Positions 36,001 to 48,094 of a stretch of 64,000 nucleotides of DNA are shown one piece after another. A program made the translations under genes and the position numbers. The DNA comes from Vermamoeba vermiformis (taxonomy: Eukaryota > Tubulinea > Echinamoebida). Under the pieces are notes generated by a model. The model made no database searches, was not told the DNA's origin, and saw nothing but the letters and a program-made list of their open reading frames with translations. How positions within the stretch are numbered: position 1 is the stretch's first letter; every line of letters begins with the position of its first letter. The stretch spans positions 1 through 64,000 of the forward strand of contig JBEWZL010000091.1 of NCBI GenBank assembly GCA_045837725.1, given 5' to 3'.

Positions 36001-39000
36001 CACGAACATGACTTCGGTGAAGTTAGACGCTGCAAGCACGAAGTTCTTGGACAAGAAAGCGCCGGATCCACTGTAGTTGGCGAAGTCAGCCCAGAATGCA
36101 TTGATGGGAATCAAGCTGTTGTCTTGACGGCTGATTGGCAGCTTGTAATAGTTGTTTTCAGCGTACTCCTTGGTCTTGTCGAGCACCTTGTAGAATTGTT
36201 GCTGTTGTTGACGTTCCTCAAGGTAATCATCATCCTCTTCACCTTCAGAGTAAGCGGCTTCTTCCTTTTCCATTTCCATTTCATCCATGTCCATGCTCAT
36301 GTCCGCAGCATACGCCATTTTAGACGATGGCGCAAAATCAGCCATTTCATAAGCCATCTGTCTCATCATGGCACCAGGAGGTGGAGCTGGGGCAGCCATG
36401 GAAGCCATAATAGGAGCTGGCATCAGGTTCATCATCTCAGGCTCTGCCATGACTCGCGCTTCTTTTTTCTTAGCAACCTTCTCCTTCACTGCAAGAAGTA
36501 ATTGTTAGAATTTTCGAACGCGTTTAAGATCCTTTCAAACGTACTCGCGTAGGCCTTTTCGCGCGCTTGTTCCAGACCCAAGCTATCTTCAGCTTCAAAT
36601 GCCTTGCCCTTCAAAGCCTTTAACCAAAGTTAGTGACTTGAGGAGAATATATATTACCGCCACCACTTACAGCTTTAAAGCAAGCTTCCATTTGAATACT
36701 TTCATCGATAATGCTGACGACGCTTTCGTACAAGTTCTTGGCGAAATCTCCGATGCTGCTAGTAACCAAGCTCTTCGAGCTCTTGCTCTTCTTAGGCTTG
36801 TCTTTGGTGCTGCCGGTGGCTATAATGTAGGCATTAATAAGAGTTGCAAGTCGATTATTGGTGGAAATACTTACCAACAGCTCCAATCTTGTGGTACAAC
36901 AAGATTTGCTCGACAATATTCAAACGAGAGAATCTCCAAGGCTCAACGAATGAAGACAAATCTTCGTCCAACAAGTAGTAATCCATGAAGGTCTTGTCCT
37001 TCTTGTTGGCCAAGTAAGGCTTGACAATCTTGTCGAAGAAGGCACGGTCCTTCTTGTAAATGAAGAAATGCAACTCGTGGCAAGCGAATTCGTTGTACTT
37101 CTCTTTCTTCTCGTCTTCGCTGAGCTCGAGCCACTTCAACACAAAGTTGAACTCCTTGAGGGTGGTTTGAGTGCTGCCGTCGCTCAATGTCACCAACAAG
37201 TTGAAAGCCTTTTCGAGGCTGTCGTAAAACTCAAAGGAGGAAGTGGTGATGTCGGCAATAGTGAACTTGGTGCCAGATTGAATAGGCGTGATCTGGGGTT
37301 GCTCGGTGTAGTGGTCATTAGCGTGCAAAGCGTTGCGGGTAGCCAAGCGCAAGTCCTTGAACTTGGGGTTGGCCTCGTGCTTCAAATCGTGACGGCGGTA
37401 GACGCAAGCAGTGAGATCAATAGCCACGACAGTGAGCATGGCAGGTTGATTCTTGAATGCATCACGCTTGATGTTGATGACACCATCCTTGTCAGCCTTC
37501 AAGTTCAACAACAAAGTTGTCGGAGTGCTCATGAAGTCCAGTGAGGATTTGCCAGGGCTGGCAGAGGCGCCACCACCATAGTCGGCCTACATTTAAGTTA
37601 GAGAATGACAATAATTAAACTCTAAACTTACTCTACGGGAGCGAGAGGCCCCACTAAGTGCTTTTGCGGAAACGTCACGAGCCAAGCCGTATTCGCCACC
37701 AAGAGCAGCGGTTTGGGTGCCAGTCTCGGTAGTCTTGACAGCCCAAGGGTTCAACAGCAATTGAGGGCGGTGCAAGTTGTTTCCAGGGTAGACCTTGGCA
37801 CGCTTACGCTCCAAGATGTACTTGTACTCGTCACCAAGAGCACGGCCTTCAACAAACAAGCAAGGGAAGCGAACAAACTTGGACTCCTCATTGGGCTCAA
37901 GTATTGAACCCGCAAAGGATTGGTAGGCACTGTAGATTGGGGCGAAATAAGTGGCAAACACGTGCACACGAGTGTTCTTGGTGTCGTTCTCGAGCTTGAT
38001 GGTGACAACGTCGTCCTTCTCCTTGATGCTAGAGATGTGCAACATCTTCTTGTTCTTGACGGGCAAGAAGCGAGTACTGCCCAGAATGTGACCATGGACT
38101 TCTTCACCTTCAGTCACTCGGATAGTGATGACAGAGTATCCGTGAGCTTTGTCGTACAACTGGTAGTTTCCAGCTAGCAACTTCTTCACGGCAAGCATGC
38201 CATCTTCAAGAACCAAATGCTTGAAGCAGTCACGCAAAGGTACTCCACGACGCATTTCGTAGAGAGCCCATTCGGTACGCTTGACCTCAGTCTCGGTGCC
38301 CAAATAAGGAATGCGCACGCTGCGACCAACCTTGGCATGGATAGTTCTGGGGACAGCGCTCAAGGCAGCATCAGTGAGTGTCCATTGACGATTGCTGTAT
38401 TGAATGTAGTCAATGTCCTTCAGTTGTCCCAACTTGACGACACCATGCTTGTCAGTTTGGAGATAAGAGTTGATAGTCGAGCTCAGGTGCTTGTGCTTGA
38501 ATGTCAAGTACAATTGCTTTCCTGGACGAGGCTCGCCAGTCTTGCCGAGAACCATCAATTGATAGCCAGTCTTGCTCCACTGCAAGAAGTAATCTTCCAA
38601 TTCAGAGGTATTGTCGATCTGGTTCAAGTCGAACGACTTGGCAACGTTGAAGTTTTGATACTCGCCGTTGCTGATGGCCTTAACTTTGCAAGTCAGGGTG
38701 AAGCGAATGTTGCGCAAGTTGTCAGGGACCTTGAACTCAAAAGTGGAGTCTTTGTCCGCGTAGAGCTTGAAGTCTCTGACGTCCTTAGTAGTTTGAACAG
38801 ACTCGTGGTCAGTGGAGACCAATGACAAGACGACGTCTTCCAAGATCTCGAATGAAGCAGGGAGGCCGTTGAGGAAGAACTGAGGGCGAACAATAACTTG
38901 AGTCTTCTCACCCTTGATCAAGGATTCGCGGTCGACGTAGATGGAGGCGTCGAACGAGTACTCTTCGCGTTGGTGATGGAAAGTAGACAAAGCAGCAAAG

Positions 39001-41609
39001 TCATCCTGAATCAGCAAGATCTTCTCGGTAACCACGCTGTTGGTGTAAGGTATGATGATTTCACCGTCTTTGTTTTGATTGAACACGTGACCTTTCAACC
39101 AAATGGAAGCACCCTAAAACAGAAATTAGTGACACGATCGGGGGAGTGATTGTGTAAAAAGGCTTACCTCCACTTTCTTGCGGTGCTCGTCCAAAACAAT
39201 GAAAGAGTGGCCAGCAATAGTGTTCTTTTCCAAGTAGCTGAACTGACCCTTTCGGATGAGAGCGCGGCTGCTCTTACCGTTACCGATGAACTGAACAAGA
39301 ACACGTTAGAACAAAGGCCACTAGTGCTAGTAAGGAGCTACGTACTTCAACAACGAAGACACCACGTTTGTTGAGGTTAGGGAAAGCAATCTTGCGCAGA
39401 GAACGAACGATGGGTGCGTCCTTGTACTCGAAGACCATTTCTTCGTTAGGCACTAAGCCGTCCAAGTTGATCTTGGTGTTGATCTCGCTCAAGTTCTCGC
39501 GGTAGTAGCTCATAGTGTTGATCTCAAAGATTTTGACGATCAAAGTTGAGACGTTCTTGACGTAGACATCCAACTCGACGGGATCAGCAGAGTTGAAGAA
39601 AAGCCTATTTTATGCGCGTTAGTAGGTGATCTATTGTTGAATTGGTATGGCGTACTTGTTTCGAGGAGAGAATTCGATGTCAACACGTTCCTTGAGATCC
39701 TTCAACGTGTACTGATCGAGATTCGCAGCCCACTTGTCGGAGTCAGCGGCACCGCTCAAAAGCTTAACTTTGGAATGAGCGGCCTTCAAGTAGTCGTCAC
39801 TATTTAGCAAAAACATTAGGCTTGTGAGCTACACCTTCAAATTTCAGTGCCGAATCTACTCACCGGATGAATTGACTGAAAGGCTTGAAGTTGTCTCTAT
39901 TGACCAAAAAGTGCGACAAATAGTCATTAACGAGCTTTTCATCATCGCCAGCACTCAAGTTGGGCAAAGGAGCAGGCATGCTACGGAAGTTACCGTAGTG
40001 CTCGCTCTTTTGCTTGTTGCGCCAATCGTAGTCATAATAGCCAGCGTGCTTAGGGATCTCAAGGTACTTTAAGAACCTGCAAATGTACGTTAGAACATTG
40101 TTGCTCTCGAACTTCAAAAAAGGCATCCTTACTTGTCTTCGTTGTAGATTCCCTCTTCAGCATCCATTTTCAGGTCGAGGTACATGGCAGTGACCTTGAA
40201 GGAGTTATGAGCAGCTGAGAGCTTGCTAGTGAACGCCAAGATGCGGCCAATATACTCTCGCGCCTCTTTGCGATCACCATACTTGAAGTCATCCCAGCTG
40301 TTCAGATGCAAGTCGTCAGAGGGAGCCAGACGAGCAATCACGCGCTAACATAATGAATTGGGTTAAAAACGTATTTAAGTGCCGATTAATAATGAATTAC
40401 CTCAATGTAGGTGCTGTTATCGATCAAATCAGGTCGCTTGGCACGCAACTCTTCGAGCTGTTCCAAAGTCATTTTGTTGTGCAAGCCGGTGCCAAAACTG
40501 GAAATGAACATTAGTTTTATGTAATAGGTACGCCCATATGCGTGTACCTTTGTGAGGGATACTCCTTGGTATCAAGCATCTTAGCAACAAGCTCGGGGAT
40601 CTGCTCGAGATCAGGGGTCTCCAAGCTGTTCAGAATTTGCTGGAGCTGTAGTGGCAATTAGATCGAATATTTATGCAATCAAAAAACAGTGACCAGTTTA
40701 TGATTGGAATAAGACTTACAGTTTCTTTGTTGATCTTTGAGTAATCGATGGCACGTGCGGCAATATCCATTGCTTGTTTGTTCTGAAACTAATTAATACG
40801 CTGAATGATATGATTGCATAGTATGCTTACAGCGAGCTTATTGAAAAAATAGCGGTCGTGCTTCTCCTTCTCGACGATCTTCGAGAAATCGATCAAATTC
40901 TGATCAAGCTCAGAAGGGTATTTGGCTTCAGTGTTGCCTCCGGGGAGTTCTCTGTATACGTGTTAATAATTTTGCACTCCTTAGTTTGATAAGATCAATG
41001 ATGATTGCGAGTAAATGACGAAGATTTTCTTCCGTGGCTAAGGCTCGATCATGAAAATGACCGTTACAGAAATTCGATTTGAGGACTTACTGCGAGTGAT
41101 AGAAACCGGCGCCCGATTTTGACTTGAGCCAATCAATGGCGGCTTGAGTATCCTTGGAATAGTCATATTGTTGCAATTTGAACCTTTTGTGAAAATATTT
41201 AGCTGCGATCTGGTTTTTTCATTGTTTTTGCACTATTTACCTATGCTCCATCTCGGAGTGCAAAGAGCCATAATTATATCTAATTTTCTAAATTTATTTG
41301 GAAAGTTAGAACGCATCTTCAGATCTTAATTAGTATTTACCTCTAGAAGTTGCTCGATGTCCTTATGATTTTTACCATCAAAGTTATTGTTTATCAAATG
41401 AAGGAGCTTCAAGCGATAAAACTCTTGAGTTTCAGGAACGAGAGTTTTGAGCACATCCTCTCGGTTCTCAGCTAGAGCAAAATCTTCGTTCACACTTACA
41501 CTAATAAATACAAATTATTAATAAATACATCGCGGGAAGGTTGTTTTAAGAGGGTGGATAAATATCTACGCAAATCCCAGCGAAACAACCAATCCAATGC
41601 ATACCTCAT
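33059..41609 (-). CDS. giant cytosolic protein with macroglobulin-like beta domains, about 2,180 aa
   Basis: About 22 exons read as one frame from a 5-nt first exon (ATGAG at 41609-41605) through MSVSVNEDFALAENREDVLK. The N-terminal third (about 500 residues) is alpha-helical, e.g. TLEQLEELRAKRPDLI. The middle holds beta-rich repeats of the macroglobulin (MG) type, such as YVDRESLIKGEKTQVIVRPQ, FFNSADPVELDVYVKNVS and GAVFVVE-like stretches. A low-complexity Met/Glu/Gln linker (MAYAADMSMDMDEMEMEKEE, then QQQQQF) separates them from a C-terminal half with VMFVVSVLDLSMSTGTKD and YLVLQDRIEEAINFFKRVN (helical). It has no signal peptide and no membrane helix, so it is probably cytosolic, unlike secreted alpha-2-macroglobulins. 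No thioester CGEQ is seen. I recognise no family name and assign no function. The divergent F-box gene shares its promoter region. Confidence 0.75.
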
Positions 41610-41992
41610 TGTGATTTCGTGTTTCGTGCTTCAACAAAAAAAATACGATGAAAATTTGGGTTGCTTGCTGAAATAAATATTTTCTGTTCCCAAATTGTAA
41701 TTTCGTTATGTTCAGGGAAAAGGACTTGCCTTTTTGGTCGAATTACCTACGTTAGTGACAATCAATGACAGGGCGCTGATTAAGCATAACACCTTCTTGT
41801 TATTCCTCCTTTGATTACCCAGAGTCCGAATCTTCAACTATGGTTGTAATTAATTTTAATAATTCTGTTCCGTAAAGAGATCTGGCGACAATTTTTTCTG
41901 TTTTGCAACGAACTACAACAAATGATTATAATACTAATATAATAACAAGTCAAGATCATAACTACCGCAACTTCAATAATCGGGCCAAAATC
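41610..41992. other. divergent promoter region
   Basis: Spacer between the giant gene (-) and the F-box gene (+). AT-rich; no repeats or RNA seen. Confidence 0.5.
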
Positions 41993-43725
41993 ATGGATCT
42001 AACAATCGAAGAGCTTTCAGATGAGCTGCTATTTGATGTTTTCTTACGCTTAGATTATCTCGACTTGAGTCGGGCATTGATTGTGAGTACCAAAAAATCC
42101 ACGTAGGCCGAAAATTAATATGAAAATTAGGTCAATCTACGCTGGCACCAAATTGGATGCGATAGCGCATTATGGAAAGAGCTGTAAGGATAACTACACG
42201 ATTTTTTTCCTAATTTTAATTTTGCAACTCATTTTTACTAAATTCAATTTTGGTATGCAATCTCTCGATTTCTGACCAGCATTAATTATGTTAGGTACCG
42301 TTACCATTTTTGGTCAAAAATATACGGAGGATCACGGCTAAAAATGACGAATTTCAGTAGTCAGACTGGATTTGGGTGGAAAGTTTTGTTTGAGAGTCGA
42401 AAGGCCAAACCAAAGTGGCGCGAGCCTCGTTTAAACTCGCAAATCGAGAAAAAGGATTTAAGTGGTCATCGAAATGCTATTACATGCTTGCAAACCTCAT
42501 TTAGTTCATTCATAAGGTAAGTTTGATCACGCGCACGCGCCGTCATTAACTAATTGTTTTTCTTCGTAGTGGTTCGCGCGATTGGACTGCACGCATATGG
42601 GAGGGCGGGCAGTGTGTCGCTGTATGAGTTAAACCTTAAAAGTAGCATGTCTCTAATCGTGCAAAATAGATTCTACCGCACGATAGTACCGTGACTGCAG
42701 TCCAATGGCTCGACGAAGAAACAGTTATGACAGCATCCAGTGAAGTACAACTGTGGTCACGCGGCTCTAGGTCTTGGATAGAGTGGGCACAAGATGTTGA
42801 AGAAGGTGAGAAGCTCGAGCCAATGGTGAGCATGGGCGATGGATCATCGCTGTCGTGTGCCGTCGCCGATTGGGGTGGCTTGCAAGTGATATCCTCCACG
42901 GGCTCTAACTTGCAGCTTTGGGATGTCAATACCGGTCAAAACTTACAGACAGCACATACGGAGCTTTCAGGGGTCTTCAAGCTTGTGTGGGCTGAAGATA
43001 GTGTTATCACTGTCAGTAACAAGGACGTCACATGGTGGGACTTGAGGTACGATAATCATTTTATGCGTGTTACGATAGCATCCAATAACACGTCATAGAG
43101 CACCTATGATCAAATCTACGATTCGTATTCAAGTGAAGGATCACATTGCCTCGTTGGATTACGATCCGTTGAACAATCTCATTTTAATTGGCTCTGATGG
43201 AAGATCCGCATTCGGTAAGCCTAATTTAATTCATTCAATGCTATTTGCACGGCAGCGAGTTGTTAATACTTATTAACGTAGAGATGGACGTGTCCAAACG
43301 AAGTCTTTTTGCCACTTACCCTCACACAGGCCGCGTGACAGCAGTGCAATATTTCAACGAGTATATTCTCACGGTAAGTATTGTACAAGCGCAGCACTAT
43401 CTACTGGAGCAGTAGGTTCTACGTACTAGTTCTCGCGTGGCTTGCTTCTTCCGACATTTGTTACCTCAAGGTCATTACTAATGAAATGAATATGGCGTAG
43501 GGATCTTCAGACCGTCAGTTACAAGCGTGGAATCGAAAGTTAGTCGATTACAGCGGTGTTGGTGCTCCGACTGCTCGATTTGAACTCGGGATCGGCACCT
43601 TGACGTGTATGCACGCCAATGCGTCGTGGGTGACTTATGGAGGTACTGATGAGACCATTTCAATATGGTACTTCCCAACACTTTCGCGCAAGGACGAAGA
43701 AGTGCTCCTCAAGGGTAGCATCTAG
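41993..43725 (+). CDS. F-box/WD40 repeat protein
   Basis: Starts MDLTIEELSDELLFDVFLRL, an F-box of about 40 residues (with YLDLSRALI and WHQIGCDSALWKEL). A seven-bladed WD40-type domain follows: DLSGHRNAITCLQT, SGSRDWTARIWEGGQC, LPHDSTVTAVQWLDEE, LWSRGSRSWIEWAQD, NLQLWDVNTGQ, WWDLRAPMIKSTI, GSDGRSAF, SSDRQLQAWNRKLVDYSG and WVTYGGTDETISIWYFP. The C-terminus is short (KDEEVLLKGSI). It probably acts as a substrate adaptor of an SCF ubiquitin ligase, recognising phosphorylated substrates (family knowledge). Several short exons; an upstream frame beginning at TTG is ignored because the F-box Met is well placed. Confidence 0.88.
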
Positions 43726-43895
43726 ATGCCAGCATCTGAAAGCAAACGCAGGTCCAAAAGAATTGTAATTCTGTAGATATGTTATTATTATAATTACGTT
43801 AGCTTGTTTATATTTAGTTAGCTTAGTAAAATTGTAAATCTTTTGTTCCGACAGAAATTCGGTTATTTTTTTCTACTTGCCGATTGATCTGCAAC

Positions 43896-44871
43896 ATGTC
43901 CGCTAGTGCAGCAACGACAAAGACAGTTTATTTAATTAGACACGCCCAAAGCACGCACAATGAGTTTGCTTTAACATGGAAGGAGACAGACCATTGGCAG
44001 GATCCTATGCACGTTGACGCGAAATTAAGTAAATTGGGCCAATCTCAAGTTGAACAATTGCGAGAAAAGGCAAAGCAGTACGTATCTATTAATTATATGG
44101 ATAATTGAATTATTAGAATTTATTTAGAATTTTGGTGACGATTAAACTAATAGCCGATCTGCAGGGAACTCACTGATATTGAATTAATCGTTGTTTCTCC
44201 TTTATCCCGCGCATTGATTACTTGCTCCGTCGGTTTAGAGCACCATATCAAAGAAAAAAAGGTAACGAACTTCCGAAGTTAGAATTCCGAGTCTGATTTT
44301 TGGTTCTATTTAATACATCATATTTATATGATCTCGTAATATTTATTTGCAATGATACTAATTGATTGCGTCGACAAACCAGACTCCCGTTTTGGTAAAT
44401 CCCTTGTGTCGCGAGAAAGTTGAAAATGGTTGCGATTTGGGCCGTCCGCCAACTCTTTTGCGCCAAGACTTCCCTGACTTTGATTTTTCCATGCTGTCTG
44501 ACATTTGGTGGTACACCGACAAGTACGAATGCACGCCCGAGAACTACGTTGAAGTATTTAGGACGCATCATTGGGAAGAGCCTGAAGGTACGTCTATCAA
44601 CGCTTATAGAAACGGTTAATGCTACATTTATTCCAATTTGCAATTCTTTGGATTATTTTGAACCCAAATTTTCGAAATCCCGGAAGATCTGGATCGCATT
44701 TTGATTTTGATTTATGTTTCAGATTATCTCGAGGAGCGTATTGCAGAATTTAAGAAGTGGTTATTGGAAAGGCCAGAGGCTACTATTTGTGTCGTAGGTC
44801 ATTCAGCGTACTTTTCTCGCTTGTGCGGCGTCTTCTTGCAAAATTGTCAAATCCATCGCATGACATTGTAA
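43896..44871 (+). CDS. histidine phosphatase (phosphoglycerate mutase-like)
   Basis: Starts MSASAATTKTVYLIRHAQST, with the RHA-type active-site motif LIRHAQSTHNE that carries the catalytic phosphohistidine. Further family features are VVSPLSRALITCSVGL (Arg of the phosphate pocket), the Glu-containing loop NPLCREKVENGCDLGRPP, and VGHSAYFSRLCGV with the second His. About 235 residues in five exons. It resembles the broad-specificity phosphatase branch rather than glycolytic dPGM, whose Gly-rich loop NTKR is absent. Substrate unknown. Ends QIHRMTL. It lies between two F-box genes and is transcribed in the same direction. Confidence 0.85.
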
Positions 44872-45215
44872 TTGTTTATAATATCGCAAAATATATTACC
44901 ATTTGACCATATAATATGTCTATAACACAATTCTATCAATTAGACTCGTTCATTTCATTATTCATCTTTGGTATACTTTTTTTGGACCGTAAACTAATTC
45001 TGTACAAATATCTTTCGCTGCAATTATGCAAAATATACGCAAATACATGCATTATCGGCTTGAATTGCAGTTTGTATTCGTTTAAAGAAAAAGGACGTAA
45101 ATTTATCGTACATTCGAGATGTATTGGCCTTAGTCTGTTGACAATGACACTCAAAAAGCGAAACGAGGTGGCCATATTATTGTCATAGTAATCTTTAGAC
45201 ACTCAACACGCAACA
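44872..45215. other. intergenic spacer
   Basis: AT-rich region between the phosphatase and the small acidic protein gene. Frames at 44916-45188 (+) and 44936-45202 (-) overlap each other and lack any motif, so I leave them out. Confidence 0.4.
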
Positions 45216-45572
45216 ATGAACCAAGATCCCAAGCAACAAGACTATGAATCTAAGATCCACAATGTACCTCGCACGGAAAAATTCGTGCATCAAGAATTCA
45301 TCGATCATAAGCCTAGGAGCGAACTGGACAACAACGTAGACGTAACTAAGCTCACTCCTGAGAGCTTGAAAGGTTTGGATGCCTACACTCTTCGCGACAT
45401 CTTAAAGTAAGTGTTGTCCATAGAGCGGGCTTACTTTCTATTTAGATAATCTACAATCTAATCAACGGGTTCAACACCTAGGCGCTATGGTTTAGATAGC
45501 CGCGATAACCTGAACAAAGAAGACTTAATCCAGCAAATTGAAAGTTTGATCTTGAAGCCCGAGACCGCCTAA
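45216..45572 (+). CDS. 93-aa protein with SAP-like C-terminal helix pair
   Basis: Two exons (45216-45406, 45482-45572) sum to 282 nt. The sequence is hydrophilic with acidic and Lys/Arg-rich parts: MNQDPKQQDYESKIHNVPRT, then DNNVDVTKLTPESLKGLDA and YTLRDILKRYGLDSRDNLNK. The last part, LKGLDAYTLRDILKRYG followed by KEDLIQQIESL, resembles a SAP-type DNA-binding helix-extended loop-helix (L-x-x-LKxxL-x-x-xG-x-x-xxGxK.. style), but the match is loose. No signal or membrane segment is seen. Possibly a nuclear or cytosolic scaffold; not recognised. Conserved intron position supports a real gene. Confidence 0.65.
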
Positions 45573-45729
45573 CGAGTTAATAGTAGCATGATTTCTGTAC
45601 TTCAGATGTATTACTCTGTATTCATGCTTAATTTGCTGCAACTAAAAATAGACACGTTACAAAATTTTATGTCGCCATTTTCGTTAATATGTTGATTTAA
45701 TCCACGAGCTGTTTGCATAGACGAGCAGC

Positions 45730-48045
45730 ATGAATTCACTCGTTGAGTAAGTAGCGCTTTCGAGTTTTGACGAGTTGTAACGTCGATCTTAGACTTCCAT
45801 CCGAGGTACTGCTGCGAATATTATCTCACTTGCAACACTCCGAATTATATAATTGTATTTTGGTTTGTAAAATCTTAAGCGAGTTCGGAAACGATAGTTC
45901 AATTTGGAGGGTAGGAAATTTTTATCATTTAATTCCAAAATTCGCAAAAAATTGTATTGACAAACATCTTAATTTAGAATTTGTTGGATCGACGAAGAAA
46001 GCACGATTCAATTGGAATCGGACCGAGTGCTAATTTTAAAAAATTATTTCGGGTGTCTTTGGCAGTTGATAATTTGCGCAAGGGCCGGTAAGTGCTAACT
46101 AAACAACTATTCGAATTATTAATATTATATTCACAGCTTTATATATCGGACTTTATCAAAAGCGTACATTAAGAAGGGCAACACCCTCAAATTTAATCAA
46201 TACACGTATCTCAGTCCTCGCACTGGGGTAATTAATAACAGAACATTAGTGCCTCGTTCTCTTTGGTCAGTAGTGACGAAGTTACTGCAAAAATGAACTA
46301 ACCGGAATCATTTAGGAATGACTCTCCCCAACGAGTGGAGGCGAGATCGATTATGGATATTAAAACGCTTAACGTCACCGAGTTAAAGTCCAAGCAATTT
46401 GAAAACATGCACGTGATTTTTAGCTGCGGCTATTTTATCGCATTGAAAATTGGTCGTTACGGCCCTGATAGCAGACAACTTTTCGTCTACAAAGCTGACC
46501 CTGATAATCTCACAAATGTACCTAGTGACCCTATAACTATACTACGTGCGTGTCTATAGTGTCTGACTGTGATTTAGACTAATTCAAATTCATGAATAGA
46601 ATTCCCAAGCCGTACTTCCACCAGCTACGACGCGCATATTCTCAGTCATCGGTATTTACTGCACAGAGAAACAGTTGATATGTAAGTCTATATTAGTATC
46701 AAAATATAGACTTAAAGAGCAACAGAGGTGTCGGAAACTCTTCGATGATGGTTTACGATTTGCAGCAAAGTGCTACAGTTCCGCTGGCAAAATTTTCGTT
46801 CGAAGGCTATGTACTATTCTTGAACGAAGAGTATGTAGTGACTGCAAGAAGAGGATTCCCTACAGAACTCTACATTCTTGAATGGAGAAAGGTATGTTCC
46901 TTAGCGCGCGTCATGAGCGTACGTACTTATTTCTTCCGTTAAAAGGCAAGCGGGAAAATTGACCCAGAGAGCATGATAAAGATAGAAAGCGATGCAAAAG
47001 TATATGATGCGGCTGTTTCTGGTGATAGGGTCAGTTCTCGTTCAGCAGCGATTTTCACGTACTAACCTCTTGTAGTTGCTGTTGTTCAAATATAAGGACG
47101 GTGACACTGTGGATAGTTTGGCATTGTGGGATTTAAAAACCAAGAAATTACTCTTAACGATGGAAGGTGAAGATATTTTACCAGATGTACGTCAACACGA
47201 GGTTGTTTTTGAAGAAATTCTCTAGTTCTGATAGCTAATTCCAGAGCAAAATATCTTGTTTTCACGGGGACTTTTGTTTCCTTATTGGCCTTGACCGTAC
47301 GATAGCATTAGATTTGTCGACTGGAGCTGTAATTCAGCGCATTAGCATTGGCGAAATTATCAACATTGAACCTATTCTCGATGAAGACGGACTGTGCGGG
47401 AAGTTCTATATTGTAGGGGCACTCACGCGAGGAATTTTAGATTTAAGTAGTCCTCTGATCAACAGAAAGTTCCAAGTTATAGTTTTGCCCGCCGTTCATT
47501 CGATTAAAGCTGCTATGGATAATATTCAACGTGTGGAGGTCGTGTACGGCGATTTATCGAAAACCTTTCCAGAGTTGTGCAAAACTGAACCTCGTCACAT
47601 CGAATCGCAAGTACTGTTAGTTAAAGAAAAAAAGTTCAGGTATCAAAAACATTTCTGCGATTGATTGCTTTCGCTCATAATCTTGCAGGTACATTCTTGT
47701 GTTCAACTGTAAGGGAGAAAAGAAAGAGGAGACGTCAAGAATTGTAAAGAAGTTGTTGCTGCGTGCGACGAAACTACCACATAGCGACAATTGTCCCATT
47801 CATTGCGTTACTTTAGACTGGGTTGCCGATGCCTTCGATGAACGGTAATATCACCCAGTTACAAATCTAAACTCTTGTAACCTGTTTGTAGATTGGACGG
47901 TGAGGGAGGGAACATACTGCAATCACTGCGTGGCTATGGTCCATCGATATTGATGTACGAAGAGTGGAGCGAGACCGATGGTTGGATACCTACGAATGTT
48001 CCAAACTCGTTTGATCTAAAGAAACTCAAAAAGCAGATGAAATGA
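45730..48045 (+). CDS. F-box protein with propeller-like C-terminal domain
   Basis: A first exon ATGAATTCACTCGTTGA splices to a LPSEVLLRILSHLQHSEL F-box core, giving MNSLVELPSEVLLRILSHLQ. After it come FIYRTLSKAYIKKGNTLKF and a long region of beta-strand units, for example MMVYDLQQSATVPLAKFSFE, SLALWDLKTKKLLLTMEGED and TIALDLSTGAVIQRISIGEI, which fit a WD40-like or PQQ-like propeller. The C-terminal third ends FDLKKLKKQMK. About 600 residues over roughly ten exons. Likely an SCF substrate adaptor like its relative at 41993. The splice site just after the F-box is not certain to me (45860-45960). The gene ends only 50 bp from the convergent helicase gene. Confidence 0.75.
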
Positions 48046-48094
48046 CGAAAGTAATTAGTATTTTATGTACAAATTTACAAGCACACGTAAATTA

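Noticed and set aside
34992-38825. Long open frames on the plus strand over the giant gene (for example 35830-36501, 37068-37544, 38217-38825)
   Set aside because: They lie exactly antisense to strongly coding exons and have biased composition without introns or motifs; shadows.
44916-45202. Opposing frames of about 90 codons
   Set aside because: Overlap each other on both strands with no motif; AT-rich chance frames.
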